Positions 34,008 to 42,038 of a stretch of 64,000 nucleotides of DNA are shown here, in pieces. The stretch covers positions 2,170,001 through 2,234,000 of the forward strand of contig NZ_CP071051.1 in the NCBI RefSeq assembly GCF_017161405.1, given 5' to 3'. The notes under the pieces are model-generated. The model saw only the letters and a program-made list of their open reading frames with translations, made no database searches and was not told the origin of the DNA. Numbering within the stretch: the stretch's first letter is position 1; each line of letters begins with the position of its first letter. Both the position numbers and the translations under genes were made by a program. The DNA comes from Leucobacter sp. CX169 (GTDB lineage: Bacteria > Actinomycetota > Actinomycetes > Actinomycetales > Microbacteriaceae).

Positions 34008-35290
34008 CCTGGGAACGACAACCGATCGGTGACCTCCTTTTAGACCTACCGAACAAGAAGGTCGTACAACAGGGGTGGAGCCCCAAATGTCATACGCATC
34101 CTGCAACGCAGGATAATTGGGGTGTCCTGAAGACGACGGCTATTCAAGCCGGACGTTTTCTACCGGAACACAATAAGGAGCTTCCTGACACGCTAGAACC
34201 ACGGTCAAATATCGAGGTTGAGGTCGGCGATCTACTTCTTACCTGTGCCGGGCCGCGTGCTCGCTGCGGAATCCCTGCCCTTGTACGTGCGACTCCCACG
34301 CGTTTGATGATGTCCGGCAAGATGTATCGGCTGAGGCCGGATGAACGACTCGACGCGCGTTTCTTGGAACTTTATCTCCTCAGCGATGAGGCGCAGAAGC
34401 GCATCGACGAGATGAAAACAGGCATTTCAGATAGCGGTCTGAACCTAACCCATGGGCGATTCGTTCAGCTACCGGTTCCGGTGCCGCCATTGGAGGAACA
34501 GCTCCGCATCGTCGCAATCCTCGAAGATCACCTCTCCCGTCTAGACGCAGCCGACAAATACATGACCGCCGCCAACAGACGCGCGCGGTCTTGGGCGTCG
34601 GCGTCGATTGAAGCCGTGCTGTGGCGCGACAGCCCTTCGATGAAGAAGGTCGGGGATCTCCTTCGGGAGAAGATGCGAAATGGACGTTCGGATCGAGCGG
34701 TGCAAGGTCGCGAGACCGGCACTCGCACTCTGACCCTGACTGCGGTAACGCGGAACAGCTTCACAGACCGCTTCACGAAGGAGACTTTAACTACATCTGC
34801 CGTTGCTGAGGGGCTTTGGCTCGAGCCCGGCGATATCTTCGTGCAGCGTGCAAATGCACCGGAGTTGGTGGGCACGGCAGCCCGCTACGCAGGTCCAGCT
34901 TATTGGGCGATCTTTCCTGATCTCCTGATCCGACTTCGCCCGGACGAAACTCGGGTCGTCGGTCGCTACCTTGTTGCGGCGTTGCGAACTGAACGAGTGC
35001 ACAGAACGCTTCGCGCCCGGGCCAAAGGGCTTTCCGGATCAATGCCGAAGATTGATCAACGTGCTGTTGCAGACACGCTTGTGCCTTGCCCCGATTTGGC
35101 TGCGCAAATGCGCGCGGTCAATGAAATCGCTGAGATAGAAGCGTCCTTCTCCGGGCTTCAACAACAGCTCCAGCGTCAGCAACGCCGTTCCACTGCCCTC
35201 CGCCGTTCCCTCCTTGCTGCGGCATTCTCGGGTCGACTGACTGGCTCCTCTCCCGTAATGTCAGAGGCTCCGGAGATGATTGGCGCATGA
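34004..35290 (+). CDS. hsdS: Type I restriction-modification specificity subunit S
   Basis: 428 residues with two target-recognition halves, each ending in a conserved spacer helix: LPVPVPPLEEQLRIVAILEDHLSRLDAAD (about residues 155-185) and VPCPDLAAQMRAVNEIAEIEASFSGLQQQ near the end, then RRSLLAAAFSGRLTG, the usual HsdS C-terminus. The two halves recognise the two parts of a bipartite DNA site. The GTG start overlaps the hsdR stop (GTGA, 34004-34007). The next gene begins in an ATGA overlap, so the genes are one operon. Confidence 0.9.
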   Translation: MTWERQPIGDLLLDLPNKKVVQQGWSPKCHTHPATQDNWGVLKTTAIQAGRFLPEHNKELPDTLEPRSNIEVEVGDLLLTCAGPRARCGIPALVRATPTRLMMSGKMYRLRPDERLDARFLELYLLSDEAQKRIDEMKTGISDSGLNLTHGRFVQLPVPVPPLEEQLRIVAILEDHLSRLDAADKYMTAANRRARSWASASIEAVLWRDSPSMKKVGDLLREKMRNGRSDRAVQGRETGTRTLTLTAVTRNSFTDRFTKETLTTSAVAEGLWLEPGDIFVQRANAPELVGTAARYAGPAYWAIFPDLLIRLRPDETRVVGRYLVAALRTERVHRTLRARAKGLSGSMPKIDQRAVADTLVPCPDLAAQMRAVNEIAEIEASFSGLQQQLQRQQRRSTALRRSLLAAAFSGRLTGSSPVMSEAPEMIGA

Positions 35291-36189
35291 CTGGCAAACA
35301 GGTCAAGCTTTTCCTTGTGGATGGGACCCCGGGTGGGCTCATGACGGCTGAGATCACTAACTGGACCGGCAGCATTGTCTCTGCGCGTCGGTCAGCTCTA
35401 GCTGAACTACTTGGTCGCGAAGAAGCAGAGCGCACCGGAGTGTACTTGTTACTAGGCGAAGATGAAGACGCAGTCGGCGACACGCGCTGTTACATCGGGG
35501 AAGCAGACACCGTGGCAACTCGGCTGCGTAGCCACGCTAAAGAGAAGCCGTTCTGGAACCAGGCAGTCGTCGTCACCTCGAAAGACACCAATCTGACGAA
35601 GTCACACGTCAGATATCTCGAGTCTCGCCTCATCGAACTCGCCACGCAAGCAGGTCGCGTCACGCTCGAAAATGGCACTGCCCCGCCACGGCCGCGGCTC
35701 CCCGAGGCCGACCTGTCAGACATGGAATACTTTCTCGGGCAGTTGCAGATCGTGCTCCCCGTGCTCGGCGTGAACGCCATCCGCGTTCGGCCACAGCCGG
35801 GATCACCCGAGGCTGGTAACTCAACGGTCTCTCCAGTTTTCCAACTGAAAAGTGCGCGGCTCGGTGTCAACGCAAGCGCTCAGCAGATCGACGGCGAGTT
35901 CGTCATGCTCAGCGGGTCTCTAGTGGTTCCCCACTGGCATGGTGTCGGCAATGCGATCAGCACGCAACGCGCATACGCGAGCTACCGCGCCCAACACGAA
36001 GAGCTCCTTGCTGAAGGTTCGATTGTGGTCGAGAACGGAACCGGGCGCACGACACGCGACATCGTTTTCTCGTCCCCTTCGACGGCCGGGGCTATCGCCC
36101 TAGGACGCTCCTGCAATGGTCGTGTCGAGTGGGTGAGCGCCGAGGGTGCATTCGGAGCGTGGGAGAGCCGAGGTGTCGAGGATGCTTAG
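35287..36189 (+). CDS. GIY-YIG nuclease family protein with DUF4357
   Basis: 300 residues. TGVYLLLGEDE and RCYIGEADTVATRLRSHAKEK form the GIY and YIG strands plus the arginine helix, and YLESRLIELA contains the metal-binding glutamate. The C-terminal part (VFQLKSARLGVNASAQQIDG, MVLSGS-like EFVMLSGSLVV, followed by EELLAEGSIVV) matches DUF4357. Such genes are common hitchhikers in type I restriction loci, where a DNA nicking role has been suggested but not shown. It overlaps hsdS by 4 bp. A terminator-like hairpin follows 50 bp after the stop. Confidence 0.85.
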   Translation: MTGKQVKLFLVDGTPGGLMTAEITNWTGSIVSARRSALAELLGREEAERTGVYLLLGEDEDAVGDTRCYIGEADTVATRLRSHAKEKPFWNQAVVVTSKDTNLTKSHVRYLESRLIELATQAGRVTLENGTAPPRPRLPEADLSDMEYFLGQLQIVLPVLGVNAIRVRPQPGSPEAGNSTVSPVFQLKSARLGVNASAQQIDGEFVMLSGSLVVPHWHGVGNAISTQRAYASYRAQHEELLAEGSIVVENGTGRTTRDIVFSSPSTAGAIALGRSCNGRVEWVSAEGAFGAWESRGVEDA

Positions 36190-36238
36190 ACGAGACACTC
36201 GCGGTCGCACTGGTGCCGATGTAGATTGGGGGCACAAC

Positions 36239-36280
36239 ATCCCCCGAGCCTCTCCACGATGCGCAACCGGGGGATTTTCT
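36239..36280 (+). terminator. Intrinsic terminator after the hsdR-hsdS-GIY-YIG genes
   Basis: A perfect 8-bp stem ATCCCCCG (36239-36246) / CGGGGGAT (36268-36275) with a 21-nt loop, followed by TTTCT. It separates the upstream genes from the Abi gene's own promoter. Confidence 0.6.
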
Positions 36281-36288
36281 GATCTCGC

Positions 36289-36318
36289 TTGGCCCTGGGA
36301 GGCTACACGGGCTAGACT
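36289..36318 (+). promoter_or_regulatory. Promoter for the Abi-gene leader RNA
   Basis: TTGGCC (36289-36294) and TAGACT (36313-36318) with an 18-bp spacer resemble a sigma-A-type promoter; transcription would begin near 36325, at the foot of the leader hairpin. Confidence 0.5.
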
Positions 36319-36324
36319 TGAGCT

Positions 36325-36374
36325 AATAGTTCAGCCCGCCCAGTCTTCTGGTGTGGGCTGGATCTCTTTTAGGC
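36325..36374 (+). ncRNA. Structured leader RNA upstream of the AbiF-like gene (candidate AbiF-type ncRNA)
   Basis: The 195-bp gap before the Abi gene holds a strong hairpin: CAGCCC (36332-36337) pairs with GGGCTG (36355-36360), and CCAG/CTGG close a TCTT loop inside; CTCTTTT follows, so the RNA could end there. An alternative stem, CGGGCT (36308-36313) with AGCCCG (36333-36338), excludes the first if transcription starts upstream. Structured RNAs upstream of abiF genes are a known bioinformatic class, reported to work with the HEPN protein as an RNA partner. Identity here rests on position and folding, not on a model match. Confidence 0.5.
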
Positions 36375-36384
36375 AGGGGATCGC

Positions 36385-37353
36385 TTGATTCGCCCCATCA
36401 AGCCTTATGAGACGCTCGAGTCGCACCTCTCGAAGATCCAGCAGCGTGGGATGGTGATCGATCTCGACTCACCCGATCAATGGCTCACGAGTGTCGGCTA
36501 CTACCGTCTGAGCGGGTACTGGTATCCGTACCGAGAGCTAGTTGCCGGTCGTCGCGACGACGAGTTCACACCGGGAACAACATTCAGCGATGTCGTCGCG
36601 CTCTACGAGTTCGACCGCAAACTCCGCACGCTGATCCATGACGGTGTCGAACGCATAGAGGTGATGCTTCGCGCGCAGCTCAACGAGGCCATCGGTATTA
36701 TCGGCCCGCTGGCGTATCTCGACTCGAAACACTTCAGACCAAACTTCGACCACCCCGCATGGTTGCAAACAGTTGAACGTCGAACTGATCGCGCTCGCCG
36801 CCGAAATGACGCCGTCAAACACCACGATGAGCACTATGGCGGGAAGCTCCCAATCTGGGCAATGACAGAATTGCTCGACTTCGCGGACGTATCACGACTC
36901 TATGAAGGGTTACCCGCGAGCATGCAGTGGGAGATTGCTGAGCAAGTCGGCGTTCGCATCGATCTGAGCAAGTTGCGAAAGAACCCGGCAGAGAAAGCGC
37001 GCAAGAATCACCCCCTTGTTCGCTGGTACGAGCAACTCGCGATTGTCCGCAACACGAGCGCCCACCACGCGCGCCTCTGGAACCGGTCCTTTGCGCCGGT
37101 CGGCACTGCCGCAATGCGAACGATCCCAGCCCTCATATCACTGCCCGAGGGCCAAAGTGAGCGCCTCTATGGCGCCCTTTGCGTGATGGGCACGCTGTTG
37201 GATGCGGCCTCACCAGGTACAACCTGGGGCGCCAAAGTGCGAGATCTCGTCAGCAGTTCTTTCGCCTCTATTCAAGGTCGCCACGTTGGAGAGATGGGCT
37301 TCCCCGAAACATGGCAAGGCGATCCGTTCTGGTCAGGAGGCCGCAATGTCTGA
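36385..37353 (+). CDS. Abi_2 / AbiD-AbiF family abortive infection protein
   Basis: 322 residues. YETLESHLSKIQQRGM, VGYYRLSGYWYPYR and LYEFDRKLRTLIHDGVERIEVMLRAQL are the conserved N-terminal blocks of the Abi_2 family; WYEQLAIVRNTSAHHARLWNR near residue 215 contains RNxxxH, the catalytic signature of HEPN ribonucleases. Such proteins are thought to cleave RNA and arrest phage-infected cells, controlled by a nearby RNA. The TTG start at 36385 follows AGGCAGGGGA. The gene sits inside a type I restriction locus and its 3' end overlaps hsdM by 8 bp. Confidence 0.87.
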   Translation: MIRPIKPYETLESHLSKIQQRGMVIDLDSPDQWLTSVGYYRLSGYWYPYRELVAGRRDDEFTPGTTFSDVVALYEFDRKLRTLIHDGVERIEVMLRAQLNEAIGIIGPLAYLDSKHFRPNFDHPAWLQTVERRTDRARRRNDAVKHHDEHYGGKLPIWAMTELLDFADVSRLYEGLPASMQWEIAEQVGVRIDLSKLRKNPAEKARKNHPLVRWYEQLAIVRNTSAHHARLWNRSFAPVGTAAMRTIPALISLPEGQSERLYGALCVMGTLLDAASPGTTWGAKVRDLVSSSFASIQGRHVGEMGFPETWQGDPFWSGGRNV

Positions 37354-38845
37354 TTCCCGTCGCTTGGTCGACAAGCTCGACTCGTTCCGAAATCTGCTTC
37401 GTGATGACGGCGTCGGCGTGCTCGACTACATCGAGCAACTCACCTACCTGCTGTTCCTCAAGATGGCGCACGAGCGCGCCACGCGAAAGCTCAGGCCAGA
37501 GCAAATCGTGCCCGAACAGTACTCGTGGCAGCGACTCCTCGATAGTGAGGGTGCGGCGCTAGAACTCGAGTACTCAAATATTCTTTCGGGACTGGCCAAC
37601 CAGCCCGGCACGCTCGGTGTGATCTTCCGCAAGTCCCAGAACCGGATCCAAGACCCGGCCAAACTTAAGCGACTGATCGTCGATCTGATCGACAAGGAGC
37701 AGTGGTCCGCCTCCGGCACTGACCTGAAGGGTGACGCCTACGAGCAGCTTCTCGCCAAGGGCGCTTCAGACAAGGGCTCGGGGGCAGGGCAGTACTTCAC
37801 TCCGCGAGACTTGATCCAGGCCATCGTCGACGTAATGCAGCCCACCGCCGACGACACCGTGATCGACCCTGCATGCGGCACTGGCGGTTTTCTACTTGTT
37901 GCCCACGACTTTGCGTCGCGCGACGCAGAGCACCTCACCCCAATCCAGCGCGACCGGCTGCGAGACGAATTCGCACATGGAACCGAACTCGTGGACGGTA
38001 CCGCGCGCCTGGCCGCAATGAATCTACTGCTCCACGGCATCGGCACTTCAAACGGTGACTCCTTGATCGACGTACGCGACGCGCTGATCGCCGATCCCGG
38101 CGATCGATACTCTGTCGTACTGTCGAACCCGCCATTCGGGCGCAAGTCATCAATGACAATGGTCGGAGCGGATGGCCGGGAGTCGAAGGAAGACACCGAG
38201 ATTGAGCGCGCTGACTTCGTCACCACCACGAGCAATAAGCAGTTGAACTTTGTGCAGCACATCATGACGATTCTCGACATCAATGGCCGTGCCGCCGTGG
38301 TGCTGCCCGATAACGTGCTCTTCGAGGGCGGAGCGGGGGAAGTGCTGCGCCGAAAGCTGCTGAACGATTTCGATCTGCATACGATCCTGCGCTTACCTAC
38401 TGGCATCTTCTACGCCCAAGGTGTGAAAGCAAATGTGCTGTTCTTTGATAGGAAGCCTGCAAGCGAAGTGCCGTGGACACGGAGGCTCTGGGTATACGAC
38501 CTGCGCACCAACCAGCATTTCACCCCCAAACAAAACCCGCTACGTCGGGCGCACCTCGATGAGTTCGTCGACTCGTTCTTGCTCGGGAATTCGCGCGAAG
38601 AACGCGCGGAGTCTGAACGCTGGCAGTCGTTCGCCTACGACGAGCTGATCGCCCGTGACAAAGTGAACCTCGATATCACTTGGCTCAAGGATGATTCTCT
38701 CGACGACCTCGACTCGCTTCCCGCGCCTGACGTCATCGCGCGGGAGATTGTCGAGGACCTCACCGCGGCATTGGCCGAGTTTGAAGCCGTTGCCGCGGCA
38801 CTGGAAGAGGCGGCATTGAGTAGTAGCGACTCGCCGATCAAGTAA
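37346..38845 (+). CDS. hsdM: Type I restriction-modification DNA methyltransferase subunit M
   Basis: 499 residues from ATG 37346, with AGGAGG at 37335-37340. The N-terminal HsdM_N helices (LDSFRNLLRDDGVGVLDYIE) lead to GAGQYFTPRDLI, motif I DPACGTGGFLL and motif IV SNPPFGRKS, as in N6-adenine methyltransferases. It methylates the HsdS-defined site and protects host DNA. The order R-S-(GIY-YIG)-(Abi)-M is unusual; M normally precedes S. The frame runs upstream to 37202 inside the Abi gene, but the ribosome site fixes the start. The 186 bp after the stop hold no gene I can support. Confidence 0.93.
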   Translation: MSDSRRLVDKLDSFRNLLRDDGVGVLDYIEQLTYLLFLKMAHERATRKLRPEQIVPEQYSWQRLLDSEGAALELEYSNILSGLANQPGTLGVIFRKSQNRIQDPAKLKRLIVDLIDKEQWSASGTDLKGDAYEQLLAKGASDKGSGAGQYFTPRDLIQAIVDVMQPTADDTVIDPACGTGGFLLVAHDFASRDAEHLTPIQRDRLRDEFAHGTELVDGTARLAAMNLLLHGIGTSNGDSLIDVRDALIADPGDRYSVVLSNPPFGRKSSMTMVGADGRESKEDTEIERADFVTTTSNKQLNFVQHIMTILDINGRAAVVLPDNVLFEGGAGEVLRRKLLNDFDLHTILRLPTGIFYAQGVKANVLFFDRKPASEVPWTRRLWVYDLRTNQHFTPKQNPLRRAHLDEFVDSFLLGNSREERAESERWQSFAYDELIARDKVNLDITWLKDDSLDDLDSLPAPDVIAREIVEDLTAALAEFEAVAAALEEAALSSSDSPIK

Positions 38846-39031
38846 GACGGGCCTGCGCTTATGTGATGACGGTGCCGCAAAATTTGCGGGACCGTCCTCC
38901 TCGACGCGATTGTTGCATCGCCACTGCGTTGGAGCAGTAGCTCCGGTCAATCCTTTGTTTCCAAGGTACGCTCGCCCTCCCCTTTCGTCCACGCTTTTAC
39001 CGTGAGAACGAAATGCTCTCGTCTCGGTATG

Positions 39032-39613
39032 TCACAGCAGGATCTCCAAAACGTTCTGTAGGGCTGGCTTCGTCTTCGGGAATCTATCGGCCATCGCCAG
39101 AAGCTGAGACGGGCTGCTCTTCCTCACCCGAAGCCATCGTTTGAGCGCGTCAATCGCGAGGTCGCTGCCCCAATCATGGCTGAGGCGGAACAGATCGATG
39201 ATCGTACGTTCTGCGGAGTACAGTCCGATTGCTCTCCCGCCAGGCAGTGCGTGTTCAGTACGGCCAATGTCGAAAGTCGCGGCATCGAAGTGGTGCCAAC
39301 TGATCGGTGCGCTCCAAGCGGTCAATGGCTTCGTGCCTCGCGGGATGGCGATGTTGCTGCGCGTTGGAATCTCGTCTGTGAGGTCATGGATCGATAGCGC
39401 CGTCAGCATGCAGAGTGTTGCTTGCGGCCGCTTTGCAGCGATTGCCATCCACGCGGCTGTGGTGTCGTCCGTTGCGCCAGCGCGTAGGAACTGACCGGGT
39501 GCGATCCGTTCATACTCCTCGGCCTCAATGAGTCGCTCGAACTGCCTGCGTGTGAGTCCTGCGTCTGCGATGTCCTTGTATCCCAGCATGTCTGGCAGCA
39601 GTGCAGCATCCAT
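39032..39613 (-). CDS. AbiEi-type antitoxin / viral defence transcriptional regulator
   Basis: 193 residues from ATG 39613 after a strong GGAGGTGA ribosome site. The N-terminal winged helix (YKDIADAGLTRRQFERLIEAEEYERIAPGQFL) and the following TLCMLTALSIHDLTDEIPT and YSAERTIIDLFRLSHDWGSDLAIDAL match the AbiEi_4-type antitoxin family (COG5340). The AbiEii nucleotidyltransferase toxin normally follows; downstream lies only the end of hsdM on the other strand, so the antitoxin is an orphan. It may act as a regulator. Confidence 0.8.
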   Translation of the reverse strand: MDAALLPDMLGYKDIADAGLTRRQFERLIEAEEYERIAPGQFLRAGATDDTTAAWMAIAAKRPQATLCMLTALSIHDLTDEIPTRSNIAIPRGTKPLTAWSAPISWHHFDAATFDIGRTEHALPGGRAIGLYSAERTIIDLFRLSHDWGSDLAIDALKRWLRVRKSSPSQLLAMADRFPKTKPALQNVLEILL

Positions 39614-39693
39614 GTTCACCTCCACCCGAACCGAACTAGTTACACATACAGCATACCTGTTACTGTTTCTGATCACCAGAGTTCCGAACCTCG

Positions 39694-40860
39694 TCATCCG
39701 AATGCCCTCTCCAGCAGTCCCGCCGTCGTGGGGTTGACGGTTTCGTCGCGGCGGATGTAGTGCTTGATCGTGATGGCAGGGTCGGTGTGGCCAAGAAGTT
39801 GCGATGCCAGTTCGACGCCCGCGCTTTCGTTGATCGTGGTTGCGACCGTGCGGCGAAACTTGTGCGGTGTGACGCCTTCAATCCCGGCCAGGTCCATGAC
39901 GTGGCGGAGCTGACGGCGCACGTTGTTTGTCGTCAACGGAGTGCCCTCGCGGGAACAGAACAGCAGCGCGTCGGGGTCGATCGTGTCGCGTTGCTTCAGT
40001 CGATACTGCACGGCTGTTGCGGCGAACCCCGGGAGCTGAATCGTGCGCAGTGAGCGAGCGGTCTTCGGGTGATCCTGCCGTGTCGTCGGCTCGCCCTTCG
40101 GGCTGACGATCGTTCCGGCGATCCGCACGGATGGCACACTGAGGTCGATGTCACGTCGGCGAATTGCGAGCACTTCACCGATGCGCGCGGATGTTCCCAG
40201 CATGACCTCGATGATTGCACCGAGTTGCCCGTCGGGTTTCGGCCCCGAGACGTCGCGTCCGGCTTCCCAATACGCAATCGCCGCACGGATCGCGGTGATT
40301 TCCTCGGGCGTGAAGGCGTCGGGCATCCGCGCGTCCCGATGAAAACGTGCAACGTGATCGACGGGGTTGCGCAGCAGCACCTCGTGTCGCACCGCCAGCG
40401 CGAGGGCGAGTCGCAGCACGACGCGCGCATGTTTCGCTTTCGAATACGAATCCTTCGCAAGCCGCTTCAGAAACTGGTCGCAGCGGGCCACCCCGATTTC
40501 GCGCAGCGTCAGGTCCTTGAACGCGGGCAGCACAAGGGTGCGCATGTCTCGTTCATACAGTTGCCGGGTGGCCTTCGAGAGCCGATCCTCAAGCCCTATG
40601 TCTTCGAGCCAGTACGCGACCAGATCAGGGAACGAGCTGTCCGCCGTGAGCGATCCCGCGCTCGGTGCAATCAGATTGCGGTCGACGCACTTGGCCTTGA
40701 GCGCGTGCGTTGCAGCGGCTGCAGTGTCGCCGCTCGCCTGCACGAGCCGGGTGGCGCCATCCCAGTCCCGGTAGCGGGCGCGAGCTTCGATGCGCCCGCT
40801 CGGGCGACGGCGGGTGGTGATCTCACCGTAGGTGCCGATCGTCAGGCGCGGGCGGCTCAC
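39694..40860 (-). CDS. Tyrosine-type site-specific integrase
   Basis: 388 residues. An N-terminal AP2-like arm-binding part (RIEARARYRDWDGATRLV) and SAM-like core-binding domain precede the catalytic domain: TSARIGEVLAIRRRDI holds the first arginine, HKFRRT the HxxR box, LGHTDPAITIKHYIR the late histidine and the nucleophile tyrosine. This is the phage/ICE integrase family that uses tRNA genes, consistent with the tRNA-Pro repeats around it. The excisionase-like gene ends 4 bp upstream. It is intact and is the only integrase in either element. Confidence 0.93.
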   Translation of the reverse strand: MSRPRLTIGTYGEITTRRRPSGRIEARARYRDWDGATRLVQASGDTAAAATHALKAKCVDRNLIAPSAGSLTADSSFPDLVAYWLEDIGLEDRLSKATRQLYERDMRTLVLPAFKDLTLREIGVARCDQFLKRLAKDSYSKAKHARVVLRLALALAVRHEVLLRNPVDHVARFHRDARMPDAFTPEEITAIRAAIAYWEAGRDVSGPKPDGQLGAIIEVMLGTSARIGEVLAIRRRDIDLSVPSVRIAGTIVSPKGEPTTRQDHPKTARSLRTIQLPGFAATAVQYRLKQRDTIDPDALLFCSREGTPLTTNNVRRQLRHVMDLAGIEGVTPHKFRRTVATTINESAGVELASQLLGHTDPAITIKHYIRRDETVNPTTAGLLERAFG

Positions 40861-40864
40861 AGCG

Positions 40865-41137
40865 TCACCGTCGAGGCAATTGAGGCGGCAAAGACTGTGA
40901 AGACGGCGCGGGGTCGCGCTGCGCTTCGATCCACTCGGTCACGTCCGTGACGGCGAACTTGAGGTGTTTGCCGAAGCGGTACGCACGCGGACCGATGCCC
41001 CGCGAGCGCCAGTCGTAAATGGTCGAGACAGGCACGCCGAGATAGGCCGACAGCTCGCGGATATCGAGCAGAGGCGGCAAGTCGGGCAGAGGTAGCGGAA
41101 GCGAAGTTGAGCTGGTCATGCAATGCATGGTTTGCAT
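40865..41137 (-). CDS. Excisionase-like helix-turn-helix protein (MerR/AlpA type)
   Basis: 90 residues. LLDIRELSAYLGVPVSTIYDWRSRGIGPRAYRFGKHLKFAVTDVTEWIE is a typical winged HTH_17 domain of excisionases and AlpA-like regulators. It lies immediately upstream of the integrase on the same strand. Several in-frame ATGs (41137, 41128, 41119) are possible. It probably directs excision or regulates the integrase. The 284 bp before it towards the next gene hold only TGCA-rich short palindromes near 41118-41140. Confidence 0.87.
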   Translation of the reverse strand: MQTMHCMTSSTSLPLPLPDLPPLLDIRELSAYLGVPVSTIYDWRSRGIGPRAYRFGKHLKFAVTDVTEWIEAQRDPAPSSQSLPPQLPRR

Positions 41138-41421
41138 GGCTCTGGTCCCCTTTTGGCCCCCCGACTGGAACTATCGAGAGCATGGGGACTACCCATCCCA
41201 GTGACGGGTCCGTGTGAATGGAAGACTGTGCTCACGGTTGATACGTGATATGGGCATCATGCCACCGGATGCTCGGCCGCATACCGCAAATCGGCTGCTC
41301 GAGCCCGACAGCACCCGGACCCGGAGGACCTGCTGGAGCCGCGATTCAACGATGCCCTCGAACCAGGGACGATCTTCGTCGGCGATATCCCTTAAGTGTC
41401 GACCGGCGAGGGGTCGCGCCC

Positions 41422-41556
41422 TCAGGCGTCGAGGTGGTCGCCGTCGATGATGGCATGCGCGGCCTCTTCGGCTTCGGCGCCCTCTTCGGGTGATTCCGAC
41501 CCGGCCTGGGCGGCAGTGTCGTCAGTGTGCTTCTGCGGATCCTTCGGATCACTCAT
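41422..41556 (-). CDS. Small acidic protein (44 residues)
   Basis: ATG 41556 is preceded by GAAGGAG at good spacing. The product begins MSDPKDPQKHTDDTAAQAG and is rich in Glu, Asp and Ala, with no hydrophobic segment; it ends AAHAIIDGDHLDA. Short acidic proteins of this kind are often found in Microbacteriaceae without known function. The overlapping longer frames on both strands are basic and arginine-rich, unlike real proteins. Confidence 0.6.
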   Translation of the reverse strand: MSDPKDPQKHTDDTAAQAGSESPEEGAEAEEAAHAIIDGDHLDA

Positions 41557-41811
41557 GATGTCTCCTTCGTCGAATCCGACGACCGTATGCGCACGTCAAC
41601 TCCTCGAGTGAGGGCCTTGACGGATGCCGTCACACCAGACTCACCGCGGATCCGCGGACGCCTGAGGTCGATCAGGTGCCCGCCCCCACCGAGTATCACT
41701 ATCGCGACGTGGGCAGGGTGGGATCTTCAACCAAGCCATCCCAGATGTAGGCGGTGGCGAACAGCATCATCGCGATCCGAGCGCTTTTGCGTCGACATCG
41801 TCACGGTCGGC

Positions 41812-41994
41812 ATGTACAACCACGTCGTCAACGCGGTGGACGAGTTCTCGAACGCGGTGATCGAAGGAGACCTGGGCGCCGCGAGGCTGGTGTGGAAGCG
41901 TCTGGCGCCCGACATCGAGCCCTCTGCGGCGGTCGTCATCACCCAGGCACTGAGCGAAGACGACGTGGCACTCCTGCGACGGGTGTTCCCGTAG
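41812..41994 (+). CDS. Small hypothetical protein (60 residues)
   Basis: MYNHVVNAVDEFSNAVIEGD starts an amphipathic helical protein (LGAARLVWKRLAPDIEPSAAVV, ALSEDDVALLRRVFP). The composition is protein-like and codon positions are GC-biased as in real genes, but there is no good ribosome site before ATG 41812, and the open frame extends upstream with unconvincing text. It may be a fragment of a larger ancestral gene. Confidence 0.4.
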   Translation: MYNHVVNAVDEFSNAVIEGDLGAARLVWKRLAPDIEPSAAVVITQALSEDDVALLRRVFP

Positions 41995-42038
41995 TCAAGC
42001 CCCGCGGCTGTCGTCGGGCCCGCTTGTACGCTCGACCA

